A stretch of DNA of 64,000 bases. It comes from Microbacteriaceae bacterium (GTDB lineage Bacteria > Actinomycetota > Actinomycetes > Actinomycetales > Microbacteriaceae). The translations under genes and the position numbers were made by a program. Shown piece by piece: positions 24,713 through 32,928 of this stretch; positions within the stretch are counted from its first letter, which is position 1; each line of letters opens with the position of its first letter. Below the pieces are notes generated by a model, which worked only from the letters and a program-made list of their open reading frames with translations, did no database searches and was not told the origin of the DNA. The DNA lies in the NCBI GenBank assembly GCA_025464975.1, contig JAODMT010000008.1, forward strand, positions 1-64,000. The letters run 5' to 3'.

Positions 24713-24973
24713 TTACGGCGCCGCGGGCTTCCCTTCCTGGACTTCGAACAGCTGGATGAAAGTCTCCAGCCCTTCGAACGCGCCCTCGACATATGGGTGG
24801 TTGATTAGAGCTCGGCGAGAACTCAACGCGCGGAATCCGTTGGCGCTCTGAGGGATCTCGACTGTTGTGACCGCGTGCCGCCCACAGCTGTTGCGGCCCG
24901 CGGTCGCATCTTGTTCGGTTGGGAATTTCCCCCTCGGGCAGAGCCCCTTACTGGGTAACTCGTTAGCAGTCTG
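24713..24973 (-). pseudogene. Start-less reading frame, gene 3' remnant
   Basis: Between an in-frame TAG just upstream (24974-24976) and TAA at 24713-24715 lies an 86-residue open frame with no ATG, GTG or usable TTG near its beginning. Its composition is protein-like: GRHAVTTVEIPQSANGFRAL, then INHPYVEGAFEGLETFIQLF, ending EVQEGKPAAP. This looks like the C-terminal end of a lost gene. The family was not recognised. Confidence 0.45.
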
Positions 24974-25017
24974 CTACGGCCGCGCGTGCCCTACGGTGAT
25001 CGAATGGGAAGGCAACA

Positions 25018-25316
25018 ATGAACACAGATGCACTAATCAAGTTGGTCAACGTCCAACTGACCAATAAGGCACCGAGTTTGTGCTGGCTAAGGAAATGGCC
25101 TTGGGCCCTCTTGGCACGTCGGTGTTCGGGTCGATCAAGGGCTATCCGGTTCGGCTGGATTTCGCGATCAACCCTGCGAACGATCTGCGGGCGCTGCTCC
25201 TGTTCGATCTGCGAACGAAGGAGCTTCTTGCTGAGCGGCTGATGTCTCCTACTTTTGACGAAGCAATCGAGGCGTACCCCTGGACAGCGACAATTGCCGC
25301 ACTCGTTCTAACCTGA
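25018..25316 (+). pseudogene. Frameshifted small hypothetical gene
   Basis: ATG 25018 begins MNTDALIKLVNVQLTNK. At about 25067-25070 the sensible frame changes: adding one base gives K-G-T-E then FVLAKEMALGPLGTSVFGS, GYPVRLDFAINPANDL, LLLFDLRTKELLAERLMS and ends at TGA 25316. The corrected product would be about 99 residues, strand-rich and unrecognised. The shifted frame without correction is Arg/Trp/Cys-rich nonsense. Confidence 0.55.
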
Positions 25317-25757
25317 CCGTCAGTCCGATAGGGAATGATGAAGGTCCAGGGTGATGTTTCCATCTACGATCTCGTCGCGAACCGGTGCGGCTTTTTTCGC
25401 AGCGATAAGCAACCGCATCCCAGCTGCGGTCGAACTCCAGACCGAGCTCGACCGCAAGACTATTGCCCGCCGCGAAGATCGGCAGACGTCGCAACTGTCT
25501 ACATCGGAGTCAGCCAATCTGCTGACTGGCGCATCAGTATCCGCCGGTTCAATTGACATGCAATTGGTCGACGAGCGGCCGACGTGCACTTACAGCGGGG
25601 CCAAATGGGCCTGACATAGCCACTCGATTCTCGCCGCGTTTTACCGGCGGATTATGAGTCCGCTGGTTACAACCAGATTCGCCCGGTATGCGCTTCCCGC
25701 AACCAGAGTGAAGCCGCAGCAGGCCTCTGCCACCACACATCCACTACCCTTACAACA
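25317..25757. other. 441-bp gap before MFS gene
   Basis: Overlapping frames occur on both strands (25351-25614 plus; 25320-25589 minus, ending RLLIAAKKAAPVRDEIVDG...). Neither has a recognisable family or a clear ribosome site. This is the inferred right border of the accessory island; the MFS promoter should lie at its end. Confidence 0.35.
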
Positions 25758-27179
25758 ATGAGTGCGAGCACGCCGGAGCGACGACAGCTCGCCCTTACCC
25801 TCCTGGTCGCCGGCACGTTCTTCATGGAGAACCTGGACGGCACCATCCTCTCGACCGCCGCGCCGCGCATGGCGATCAGCTTCGGGGTCAACTCCGCCGC
25901 GATCAGCGTCACCATCACCGCGTACCTCCTCACCCTCGCCGTGCTGATTCCGCTGAGCGGATGGCTGACCGAACGGTTCGGCGCGCGTCTGGTCTTTCCC
26001 GCCGCCATCGCCATCTTCACCATCTCCTCCATCCTGTGCGCGCTCAGCACGAGCCTCCCGGAACTCGTCGTGATGCGGGTGCTGCAGGGCGTCGGCGGGG
26101 CGATGATGGTGCCCGTCGGACGACTCGTGGTGCTGCGCACCACCGAAAAGAAAGACCTCATCCGGGCCATCGCCCTGCTCACCTGGCCGGCCCTCGCCGC
26201 CCCGGTGATCGCTCCCCTGGCCGGCGGTTTCATCACCACCTACGCCTCCTGGCAGTGGATCTTCCTCATCAACGTGCCCCTCGGCATCATCGCCTTCATC
26301 GCCGCGCTCCGGCTCGTTCCGCACGGTCAGACGGATGTCCCGCCCCGCCTCGATTGGCTCGGACTCGTGCTCACCTGCGGCGGCCTTGGGTCCCTCACCT
26401 GGCTCGGCGCGGAGTTCGCGGGCAACGCCCCGGCCCCGATCGTGCTGATCATCGCGGCAGCGGTCGGCGTTCTGCTGACCGGACTCGCCATCGTGCATCT
26501 GCTGCGCACGAAGCATCCGCTGCTCGATCTGAGCGCCCTCAAGACGCCGACCTTCCGGGTGACGCACGCCGGCGGGTCGCTGTTCCGGCTGACCATCACA
26601 GCGGTGCCGTTCCTGCTGCCGTTGCTGTTCCAGGATGCCCTCGGCTGGTCGCCGGTGCTGTCCGGGGCGCTCGTGCTGTTCGTCTTCGTCGGCAACCTCG
26701 CCATCAAACCGGCGACCACTCCCCTGCTGGTGCGCTTCGGATTCCGCACGGTGCTGCTCGCCTCGAGCTTCGCTGCGGCGGCGAGCATCGCGCTGATGGC
26801 GCTGGTCGGCGGGGCGACCGCGTACGTGTTGATCGCGGCGCTGCTGCTGTTCAGCGGCGTGGCCCGGTCGGTCGGATTCACCGCCTACAACACCATCGCG
26901 TTCGCCGACATCGCCCCGGCCAACATGACCTCCGCGAACACCCTCGCCTCGACGATCCAGCAGGTCGCCGCCGGGTTCGGGGTCGCGGTCGGGGCCGCGG
27001 CGTTGCGGGTCGGCGAGCTGGTCTACGGCACCGGGCTCAGCTCGTACCGGTTCGCATTCCTCGCGCTGGCGGTCATCACGGTCGGCGCCACCGTCGAGGC
27101 GCTGTTCCTGCATCGGGATGCCGCGGACGAGCTGCGCGTCGCGAAGGCAAAGGTTCCGCGCGGGCGCGTTCGGGCCTGA
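25758..27179 (+). CDS. MFS transporter, DHA2 (EmrB/QacA-like) family
   Basis: A 473-residue membrane protein with about 14 hydrophobic segments, the length and count typical of the drug:H+ antiporter-2 family. Motif A-like GWLTERFGARLVFPAA lies between helices 2 and 3. Motif D1-like FFMENLDGTILSTAAPRMA lies in helix 1, with the Asp conserved in this family, and motif C-like PALAAPVIAPLAGGFITTY is in helix 5. It probably exports a lipophilic drug or metabolite; the substrate is unknown. The gene is monocistronic and no adjacent regulator was seen. A long open frame runs antisense through it because of GC bias and is not a gene. Confidence 0.9.
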   Translation: MSASTPERRQLALTLLVAGTFFMENLDGTILSTAAPRMAISFGVNSAAISVTITAYLLTLAVLIPLSGWLTERFGARLVFPAAIAIFTISSILCALSTSLPELVVMRVLQGVGGAMMVPVGRLVVLRTTEKKDLIRAIALLTWPALAAPVIAPLAGGFITTYASWQWIFLINVPLGIIAFIAALRLVPHGQTDVPPRLDWLGLVLTCGGLGSLTWLGAEFAGNAPAPIVLIIAAAVGVLLTGLAIVHLLRTKHPLLDLSALKTPTFRVTHAGGSLFRLTITAVPFLLPLLFQDALGWSPVLSGALVLFVFVGNLAIKPATTPLLVRFGFRTVLLASSFAAAASIALMALVGGATAYVLIAALLLFSGVARSVGFTAYNTIAFADIAPANMTSANTLASTIQQVAAGFGVAVGAAALRVGELVYGTGLSSYRFAFLALAVITVGATVEALFLHRDAADELRVAKAKVPRGRVRA

Positions 27180-27203
27180 GGTCGTGACGCGCGTGTAGCA
27201 GCG

Positions 27204-27908
27204 CTAGTCGGCCAAACCCATCCCGTCCTGCGACCCGGGCTCTGCCGCACCTGTTCGCCGGAGCGGCACGTGCACCGCGAGGGAGCGGCGGTACAGGCGA
27301 TACCCACGAGACAGGAACCCGACGAACATCAGCAGGCCGATCGTGCTCGCGATGGTGATTGCAAACCAGACCGCGGCGCCGAACGCGATGGCGAGGCTCC
27401 CGACGAACAGTGCCGCGACCGCGACGGTCACGGTCGTGATGATCATCGCCGAACTTGCGAAGAGCTGACTCGCATTGCGGCTGAAGAAATAGTGGTACGT
27501 GCGCCGGGCGCCGAGTTCGTCGTCGTTCGCCGACATGAGGAAGTACCGCTCGACGCCTGGGTCCAGGTCGAGGTACGCACCCCGCAGCCGGTTCATGGCG
27601 AGGACGTACATGAGGTCCTCCGTCATGGTGTTGTACACGCGCAGAAGGGTGATCAGGCCGAGCAGCACGAGCAGGAACAGCACTCCGAGCGCGGCGACGC
27701 CGAACCATCCTCGGAATCCGGAGGCCTGCCCGAATACGCCGAGGGTCACGAGCCCCGCGGAGACAAGCGTGAGGAAGATCGCGATGCGGGTGAGCACTTC
27801 GCTCTGCGTCGTCGAGCGGGAGGCGAGCAGGCTCCAGTGCTCCGTGGCAAGCAACTGCGCACGCAACGATCGCTGCGCGTCGGTGAGCCCAGCTACAGGG
27901 TCGTTCAT
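27204..27908 (-). CDS. Hypothetical membrane protein
   Basis: A 234-residue protein starting at ATG 27908 (MNDPVAGLTDAQRSLRAQLL); further upstream sequence belongs to the preceding gene. Four membrane segments occur as two pairs, at about 43-95 and 148-200, separated by a charged loop with NTMTEDLMYVLAMNRLRGAY and GVERYFLMSANDDELGARRT. The N-terminal helix before the first segment resembles cytosolic coupling helices. The family was not recognised. Its start overlaps the stop of the SDR gene by four bases, so it is the last gene of the dehydrogenase operon. Confidence 0.75.
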   Translation of the reverse strand: MNDPVAGLTDAQRSLRAQLLATEHWSLLASRSTTQSEVLTRIAIFLTLVSAGLVTLGVFGQASGFRGWFGVAALGVLFLLVLLGLITLLRVYNTMTEDLMYVLAMNRLRGAYLDLDPGVERYFLMSANDDELGARRTYHYFFSRNASQLFASSAMIITTVTVAVAALFVGSLAIAFGAAVWFAITIASTIGLLMFVGFLSRGYRLYRRSLAVHVPLRRTGAAEPGSQDGMGLAD

Positions 27909-28843
27909 GCCGACGGCAGCCCCACGAGATCCGCGCTGACCCGCCAGAGTCGGGCGGCCACAGCCTCGTCGTGGCTGAGACGGGAGGACTCCTTGGGTTG
28001 GTTGTTGGCGAAGTATTCGCCGGTGACGAATTGCAGTTCGGGAGCGGATGCCACGTAAATCGACGTGGCGGCGCCCTGAGTCGGGCTCTTCATGAAGGGC
28101 CACATCAGGGGGAAGAAGGCGCGTTGCATGGCTCTGGGGTCCGCGGCCCCGAGCGAGGTTTGCACCACGCCCGGGTGAACCGCATTGGCGGTGACCGCGC
28201 TCACGGGCAGCGTGCGTGCCAGCTCGAAGGTGAACAGCAGGTTGGCGAGTTTGGACTGGCTGTAGGCCTGCGCACCGGAATAGGACCGCTCGCCCTGGAG
28301 ATCGTCGAAGCGGATTCGCGCGCCGGCGTGCGCACTCGACGAGACCGTGACGATGCGGGCCGGGGCACTCTGCAGCAGCCGGTCGAGCAGCAGGTTGGTG
28401 AGCAGGAACGGCGCGAGATGGTTGAGGGCGAAGGTGCGCTCGAGCCCGTCGGCGGTCACGTGGCGAGTGTTCCAGAAGCCGCCGGCATTGTTGACCAGCA
28501 CATCGATGCGCGGAAGTCGCTCGAGTACCTCCTCGGCCAGGCGCCGCACCTCGGCCTGGGAGGACAGGTCCGCGACGAAGACATCCGCCTGCCCGAGCTC
28601 GCGGATCTCGCTGGCCGCGGCCTCGGTGCGCTCTCGGTCGCGGCCGACGATCGCCAGGTTCGCGCCGAGAGCGCTCAGTCCGAGAGCGGTCGCCCGCCCG
28701 ATGCCGCCGCTGCCGCCGGTGACCAGAATCGTGTGGCCGTCCAGACTGGGAGCCGCGCTGTCGGTTGCCGACTCGCCTTGGGCTGCTGGCTCGTTTTCGG
28801 CCGCTGGAGTGTCTTGGGCTGCTGACGAGTTATCGGGTGGCAT
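27905..28843 (-). CDS. Short-chain dehydrogenase/reductase
   Basis: A 312-residue SDR with a hydrophilic, Ala/Ser-rich N-terminal extension of about 30 residues before the Rossmann fold. It has the cofactor motif VTGGSGGIGRATAL, NNAG in VLVNNAGGFW, the catalytic Ser in IVTVSSSAHAG, and Tyr-x3-Lys in AYSQSKLANLLF. Downstream elements (NAVHPGVVQTSLG) and overall layout resemble the retinol-dehydrogenase/WWOX-like 'extended-classical' group often annotated as oxidoreductases in actinobacteria. The substrate is unknown. It lies 15 bp after the alcohol dehydrogenase gene and probably belongs to the same TetR-controlled unit. Confidence 0.88.
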   Translation of the reverse strand: MPPDNSSAAQDTPAAENEPAAQGESATDSAAPSLDGHTILVTGGSGGIGRATALGLSALGANLAIVGRDRERTEAAASEIRELGQADVFVADLSSQAEVRRLAEEVLERLPRIDVLVNNAGGFWNTRHVTADGLERTFALNHLAPFLLTNLLLDRLLQSAPARIVTVSSSAHAGARIRFDDLQGERSYSGAQAYSQSKLANLLFTFELARTLPVSAVTANAVHPGVVQTSLGAADPRAMQRAFFPLMWPFMKSPTQGAATSIYVASAPELQFVTGEYFANNQPKESSRLSHDEAVAARLWRVSADLVGLPSA

Positions 28844-28858
28844 CGTCGCCTTCTTCGG

Positions 28859-29920
28859 TCAGGTTCTGATTGCGATCTTCCCCCTAGCGTTCCCCGCCTG
28901 CAAGTAGCGCATGGCATCCGGCACCTGATCGAGCGAGAACGTGCGGTCGACGGCAGGGACCACGGTGCCCGCCTCGATGAAAACGGTGAGCGTCTCCAGG
29001 TCGCTCGAGCGCTGCCGGACGAGGAGGCTGGTCAGCCGCTGACGGATGAACAGGGACATGACCCTGGCCCGCAACTGCCGGTCGATACTCCCGGTCAGGC
29101 TCCCGCCGCTCTCCCCGCCGACGATCACGGCGGTGCCGGTCGGCGTCAGCGCGCGCCGCAGCCGGGACAGCGTCGGATTGCCGGCGATGTCGAGGATGAG
29201 GTCGTAGCGGTGGGAACCGTCCGCGAAGTCATCCCGGGTGTAGTCGATCACGTGATCGGCACCGAGCGAGCGCACCAGGTCGAGCTTCGCGGTGCCGCAG
29301 ACGGCGGTGACCTCGACGCCGAGCGTCTTGGCCAGCTGGATGGCGAAGGTTCCGACACCGCCCGACGCCCCGATGATCAGCACCGTCCGGCCGGACTGGA
29401 GTCGGCCGACATCCATCAGTGCCTGCAGGGCGGTCGACGCCGACACGGGCACGACGGCGGCTTGCTCGAAGGACAGGGTGACCGGCTTGCGCGCCAGCTT
29501 GTCCTCGGCGGCTACCGCGTATTCGGCGAAGCTTCCCCGGCCGGTACCGAACACCTCATCGCCCACTGCAAACTTCGTGACGGCGGCGCCGACCTCGACG
29601 ATTGTGCCGGCGAGATCGATTCCGGGCACGGGATTCTTGGGGGTGCGGATGCCGGAGACGAGCCGGATCAGATATGGCAGTCCCATGATCATGTGCCAGG
29701 CACCCCGATCGAAGCCCGCCGCGTGCACCCGGACGAGCACCTCGTGCTCGGCGATGACCGGGCGGTCGATGCGTTCAACTCGCAGAACTTCCGCGGATCC
29801 GTATGCGTGGTGGACTATGGCGTTCATCGTGGCTGTCGTGGGGGTCGTGGCTGGGCCGGTGGCCTCCGGGGTCTGCGCGGTCTTCGCTGGCTTCATTGTT
29901 GGCCGTAATTGGGGTGTCAT
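28859..29920 (-). CDS. NAD(P)-dependent alcohol dehydrogenase / quinone reductase (zinc-independent MDR)
   Basis: A 353-residue medium-chain reductase. The long start at ATG 29920 is favoured by a GGAGG site 8 bases upstream; a start at 29827 (MNAIVHHAYGSAEVLR) would fit the core domain, so the first 31 residues (Thr/Pro/Ala-rich) are an unusual extension. The GroES-like half contains GIDLAGTIVEVGAAVTKFAVG, and the Rossmann half has LIIGASGGVGTFAIQLAK with TAVCGTAKLDLVRSLGADHVI. No structural-zinc cysteine cluster is present, as in quinone oxidoreductase-like enzymes. The gene is first in the operon and divergent from TetR, with two operators between. Confidence 0.88.
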   Translation of the reverse strand: MTPQLRPTMKPAKTAQTPEATGPATTPTTATMNAIVHHAYGSAEVLRVERIDRPVIAEHEVLVRVHAAGFDRGAWHMIMGLPYLIRLVSGIRTPKNPVPGIDLAGTIVEVGAAVTKFAVGDEVFGTGRGSFAEYAVAAEDKLARKPVTLSFEQAAVVPVSASTALQALMDVGRLQSGRTVLIIGASGGVGTFAIQLAKTLGVEVTAVCGTAKLDLVRSLGADHVIDYTRDDFADGSHRYDLILDIAGNPTLSRLRRALTPTGTAVIVGGESGGSLTGSIDRQLRARVMSLFIRQRLTSLLVRQRSSDLETLTVFIEAGTVVPAVDRTFSLDQVPDAMRYLQAGNARGKIAIRT

Positions 29921-29990
29921 GACTTTCCTCCGTGCTTCTCGGACTTCTCGGGCGTGGGCTTCGGGCTTGAGGTCTAATTCGGGTCGTTCT

Positions 29991-30003
29991 CGTACTTAGT
30001 ACG
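29991..30003. promoter_or_regulatory. TetR operator 1 (predicted)
   Basis: CGTACTTAGTACG, a perfect palindrome around one central base, in the divergent promoter region between the dehydrogenase operon and tetR. Confidence 0.65.
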
Positions 30004-30013
30004 GCTAGGCTAA

Positions 30014-30026
30014 CGTACAAAGTACG
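30014..30026. promoter_or_regulatory. TetR operator 2 (predicted)
   Basis: CGTACAAAGTACG repeats the CGTAC/GTACG arms of the first operator 23 bp away, about two helical turns, so two dimers could bind the same face. It lies 24 bp before the tetR start. Confidence 0.65.
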
Positions 30027-30050
30027 AAAGTGCGATAGGTTGGACGGACA

Positions 30051-30734
30051 ATGTCAGAAGCAGTGAGTGAGAATCCCCCCGAACGCGCCCCTCTCAGCCG
30101 CGAGCGAGTGCTGCGGGCCGCCGTCGCGATCGCCGGCGAGACCGGAATCGGATCGCTGACCATCCGCTCGCTCGCGCAAGCTCTCGGCATCAGGCCGATG
30201 TCGCTCTATCACTACGTCGCCAACAAGGACGAGATTCTGGACGGCATCGTCGATCTGGTCTTCGGCGAGATCGAACTCCCGTCGGCCGAAGGACCCTGGC
30301 AATCGGAGTTGCGACGCTGGGCGCACTCCGCCCGGAAGGTGCTGGGGCGCCACGCCTGGGCGATCAGTCTGCTGGAGTCCCGGACGAGCCCCGGGCCGGC
30401 GACGCTCCGGCACCACAACGCGATCCTCGGCATCCTGCGCGGCGGAGGCTTCTCGGTGCCGATGGCCGCCCACGCCTATCCCCTCCTCCACAGTTACATC
30501 TACGGATTCGTTGTGCAGGAGGCCGCTCTGCCGTTCGAACCGAGCACGGTCGCCGAAGTCGCCGCACCGATGATCCAGCTGTTCGAGACCGGACAATATC
30601 CGCACCTCGTCGAGCTGACGACCGAGCACGTGCTGCAGCCCGGATACGACTTCGGCGACGAGTTCGAGTTCGGGCTCGACCTGATTCTGGACGGGCTGGC
30701 CGCGGCGGTGGAAGACGGAGCAGTTTCGCGATGA
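30051..30734 (+). CDS. TetR/AcrR-family regulator (TetR_C type)
   Basis: A 227-residue regulator. The N-terminal HTH spans about 17-65 with VLRAAVAIAGETGIGSLTIR, SLAQALGIRPMSLYHYVANK and DEILDGIVD, the tetracycline-repressor subgroup signature (Ser-Leu-Tyr-x-His). The C-terminal ligand domain (about 80-215) has LRRWAHSARKVLGRHAW and a long helix with LHSYIYGFVVQEAALPF, typical of the TetR_C_1 group. It is divergent from the alcohol dehydrogenase/SDR genes and presumably represses them and itself through the two CGTAC palindromes. Its ATGA stop overlap couples it to the next gene. Confidence 0.9.
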   Translation: MSEAVSENPPERAPLSRERVLRAAVAIAGETGIGSLTIRSLAQALGIRPMSLYHYVANKDEILDGIVDLVFGEIELPSAEGPWQSELRRWAHSARKVLGRHAWAISLLESRTSPGPATLRHHNAILGILRGGGFSVPMAAHAYPLLHSYIYGFVVQEAALPFEPSTVAEVAAPMIQLFETGQYPHLVELTTEHVLQPGYDFGDEFEFGLDLILDGLAAAVEDGAVSR

Positions 30735-31642
30735 GTGCTCGCGTCTCGACCGTGCCCGCCGCGACCGTGCTCTCCCCAACCGTGCTCTCCCCCGCAGAAT
30801 GGCGCGCGCTCGAGCGGCAGCACCAGGAGCGCGCCGACCGGTACAGCAGCGGATGGCGGCAGCGTGCGGGAACCGGCCAGACGCATCCGGTCGAGGACTT
30901 TCTGTTCACGTATTACCCGAACCGTCCGGGACTGCTGCGCCGCTGGAATCCGGGAGCCAATGTCGTGCTGGCCAAGGCCGCGGAAACCGCGCGGGCGAGC
31001 TGGACGGGGTACCGAATCGACGGCGCGGACGTCAGCGTCGACGCTGCCGCGCTCGTGCAGGCGAAGGGCCCGAGCATCCGGTTCATCGCGTCCCTGCTTG
31101 ATGTGACGGCGAACCGTGAGGCGAGCTTCGGATGCTTCGGGCTGCACGAATGGGCGATGGTGTACCGGCAGGGTGAGCATCGGCACGAGGCGCCGCTGCG
31201 GCTGAGCCAGCGGGAGACCGACGCTGTGGTTGAGGGGCATCGCATCGGATGCAGCCACTTCGACGCGTTCCGGTTCTTCACGCCGGATGCCGTCGGGCTG
31301 AACCGGCTGCGTCCGACTCGGGAGAACCAGCCGGCGACCGAACAACCCGGGTGTCTGCACGCTGGCATGGACGTGTACAAGTGGGCGGTGAAGCTCGGGC
31401 CGCTCGTGCCGGGCGAGCTACTGCTGGACGCGTTCGGTCTCGCCGCGCGGATCCGCGAGCTGGACATGCAGGCCTCGCCGTACGACCTGACCGCGTGGGG
31501 ATACGAGCCCGTCGCGATCGAGACGCCCGACGGCAAGGCCGAGTATGTGCGGCGTCAGCGCGGGTTCGCCGAGGAAGGCAACGCCCTGCGGCGTCGGCTG
31601 GTCGGCGCCGTTTCCGGGCTGGTGCCGGGCGATGTCTCTTAG
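30731..31642 (+). CDS. 3-methyladenine DNA glycosylase-like protein (actinobacterial family)
   Basis: A 303-residue soluble protein matching an actinobacterial family usually named 3-methyladenine DNA glycosylase. Recognisable segments are LSPAEWRALERQHQERAD, PVEDFLFTYYPNRPGLLRRW, NREASFGCFGLHEWAMVYR, CSHFDAFRFFTP and PGCLHAGMDVYKWAVKLGPL. The biochemical basis of that name is not evident from the sequence: no HhH-GPD motif was found, so the function is best treated as unproven. The start overlaps the tetR stop by four bases. Family context with a TetR is not explained by DNA repair. Confidence 0.75.
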   Translation: MSARVSTVPAATVLSPTVLSPAEWRALERQHQERADRYSSGWRQRAGTGQTHPVEDFLFTYYPNRPGLLRRWNPGANVVLAKAAETARASWTGYRIDGADVSVDAAALVQAKGPSIRFIASLLDVTANREASFGCFGLHEWAMVYRQGEHRHEAPLRLSQRETDAVVEGHRIGCSHFDAFRFFTPDAVGLNRLRPTRENQPATEQPGCLHAGMDVYKWAVKLGPLVPGELLLDAFGLAARIRELDMQASPYDLTAWGYEPVAIETPDGKAEYVRRQRGFAEEGNALRRRLVGAVSGLVPGDVS

Positions 31643-31668
31643 AGCCGCTGTCGCCTAGAGCCGCTGCT

Positions 31669-32928
31669 CTACTTCTGATCCGCGCCTGCAATACCGGCCA
31701 GTTTCGCGATGAGAAAGCTCCGTTCGGTTTCGTTCTCGGTGAGGATGAGCGCCTCCTCATAGGCGAGTTTCGCCTCCGGGGTGTGTCCGAGACGTGTGAG
31801 GAAGTCGGCGCGGGCGGCCGCGAGGTAGCCGTATCGTGAAAGTTGGGGCTCGTCGGCCAGCCGGTCGAGTTCGGCCAGGCCTTCGGCCGGTCCGACAGCG
31901 AATCCGACGGCGATGGCCCGGTTCAACGCGACGACCGGGGAAGGCCACGTCTCGAGCAACAGGTCATACAAACCGACTATTTCAGGCCAATCGGTGTCGT
32001 CCCAGGAGCATGCCTCGTCGTGGACGGCCGCGATCGCCGCCATCAGCGCGAAGCGGCTTGGTGCCCTGCGGCTCAGCGCCTCACGAAGCATGGCCACCCC
32101 TTCGCTGATCGCGCGGTGGTCCCAGCGCGAACGGTCCTGATCGGCGAGGAGCACGAGTCGTCCGCTGCCGTCCTGGCGTGCGTCACGTCGTGCGTCGGTC
32201 AGCAGGATGAGTGCGAGCAGGGCGGCGACGTCTCGGTTCGCCGGGAGAAGGAGGCGGAGCATCCAAGCCAGTTCATGCCCGCGTTCGGCCAGGTCGCGAC
32301 GCATGAGGTTTGCGCCCGACGGTGCCGTGTGCCCGGTCGTGAATACGAGGTGCACCACGGCAAGCACGGCGTCCACCCGTTCTGGCAGCTCCGCCGTGGT
32401 GGGGATCCGATACGGGATGTGCGCGTCGTTGATCTTCTTCTTCGCGCGAGTGATGCGCGCGGCCATTGTTGGCTCGGGAACCAGGAATGCGCGCGCCACA
32501 TCGGCGGTCGACAGTCCGCACAGCATCCGAAGGGTCAGCGCGACCTGTGCGTCGAGGTTAAGGGACGGATGACAGCAGGTGAAGATGAGGCGAAGCCGGT
32601 CATCCGGCACATCCTCGTCGACCCGATCGAAAGCAGTGGCCTCCGCGAGGTGGACGAGTTTCGGAATTGCTCGCTGAGCCGTGACAGTGCGTCGGCGAAC
32701 GTCGAGCGCGCGCCGCCGTGCGACTGTGGTCAACCAGGCGCCCGTGTTATCCGGGATTCCGCGCGCGCCCCAGGTGGCGAGTGCGCTCGCGTAGGCGTCC
32801 TGGACCGCTTCCTCGGCGGAGTCGAGGTCGCCGGCGATGCTGACAGTGGCCGCCAGCACGAATGCCCACTCACGACGGTGCGCATCCGCAACCGCCGCAG
32901 CGACCGCCGCGCTGGCAACCTCCGGCAT
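31669..32928 (-). CDS. ECF42-type RNA polymerase sigma factor with C-terminal TPR-like domain
   Basis: A 419-residue extracytoplasmic-function sigma factor. Region 2 is at about 12-75 (GDLDSAEEAVQDAYASALAT). Region 4 is at about 120-170 (LTLRMLCGLSTADVARAFLV and MAARITRAKKKI). A long C-terminal domain of about 230 residues is helical and TPR-like (YDLLLETWPSPVVALNRAIA, ALILTENETERSFLIAKL). This architecture and the adjacent DGPF gene define ECF42; such sigma factors need no classical anti-sigma factor, and the C-terminal extension is needed for activity. The start ATG shares one base with the stop of the DGPF gene, so the two are co-translated. Confidence 0.92.
   Translation of the reverse strand: MPEVASAAVAAAVADAHRREWAFVLAATVSIAGDLDSAEEAVQDAYASALATWGARGIPDNTGAWLTTVARRRALDVRRRTVTAQRAIPKLVHLAEATAFDRVDEDVPDDRLRLIFTCCHPSLNLDAQVALTLRMLCGLSTADVARAFLVPEPTMAARITRAKKKINDAHIPYRIPTTAELPERVDAVLAVVHLVFTTGHTAPSGANLMRRDLAERGHELAWMLRLLLPANRDVAALLALILLTDARRDARQDGSGRLVLLADQDRSRWDHRAISEGVAMLREALSRRAPSRFALMAAIAAVHDEACSWDDTDWPEIVGLYDLLLETWPSPVVALNRAIAVGFAVGPAEGLAELDRLADEPQLSRYGYLAAARADFLTRLGHTPEAKLAYEEALILTENETERSFLIAKLAGIAGADQK

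Larger units (their letters stand above)
24096..25017. other. 922-bp decayed region, probable mobile-element scar
   Basis: No intact gene. It holds two palindrome groups built on GTCTC(A/G)TAAC, a start-less minus-strand frame (24713-24973), and a short minus-strand stretch near 24190-24230 reading SQNAEQIRTAIDRLM, which resembles the opening of small recombinase-associated helper proteins. A 36-codon plus frame from ATG 24458 (RRVLDWATSAELVLPRMRED at its end) is also protein-like. Together these suggest the remains of a recombinase or transposon module. Confidence 0.4.

Noticed and set aside
25641-27113. Long open frame antisense to the MFS gene
   Set aside because: Charged, Gly/Asp/Arg-rich translation without any domain; it is a GC-bias shadow of a clear MFS gene on the plus strand.
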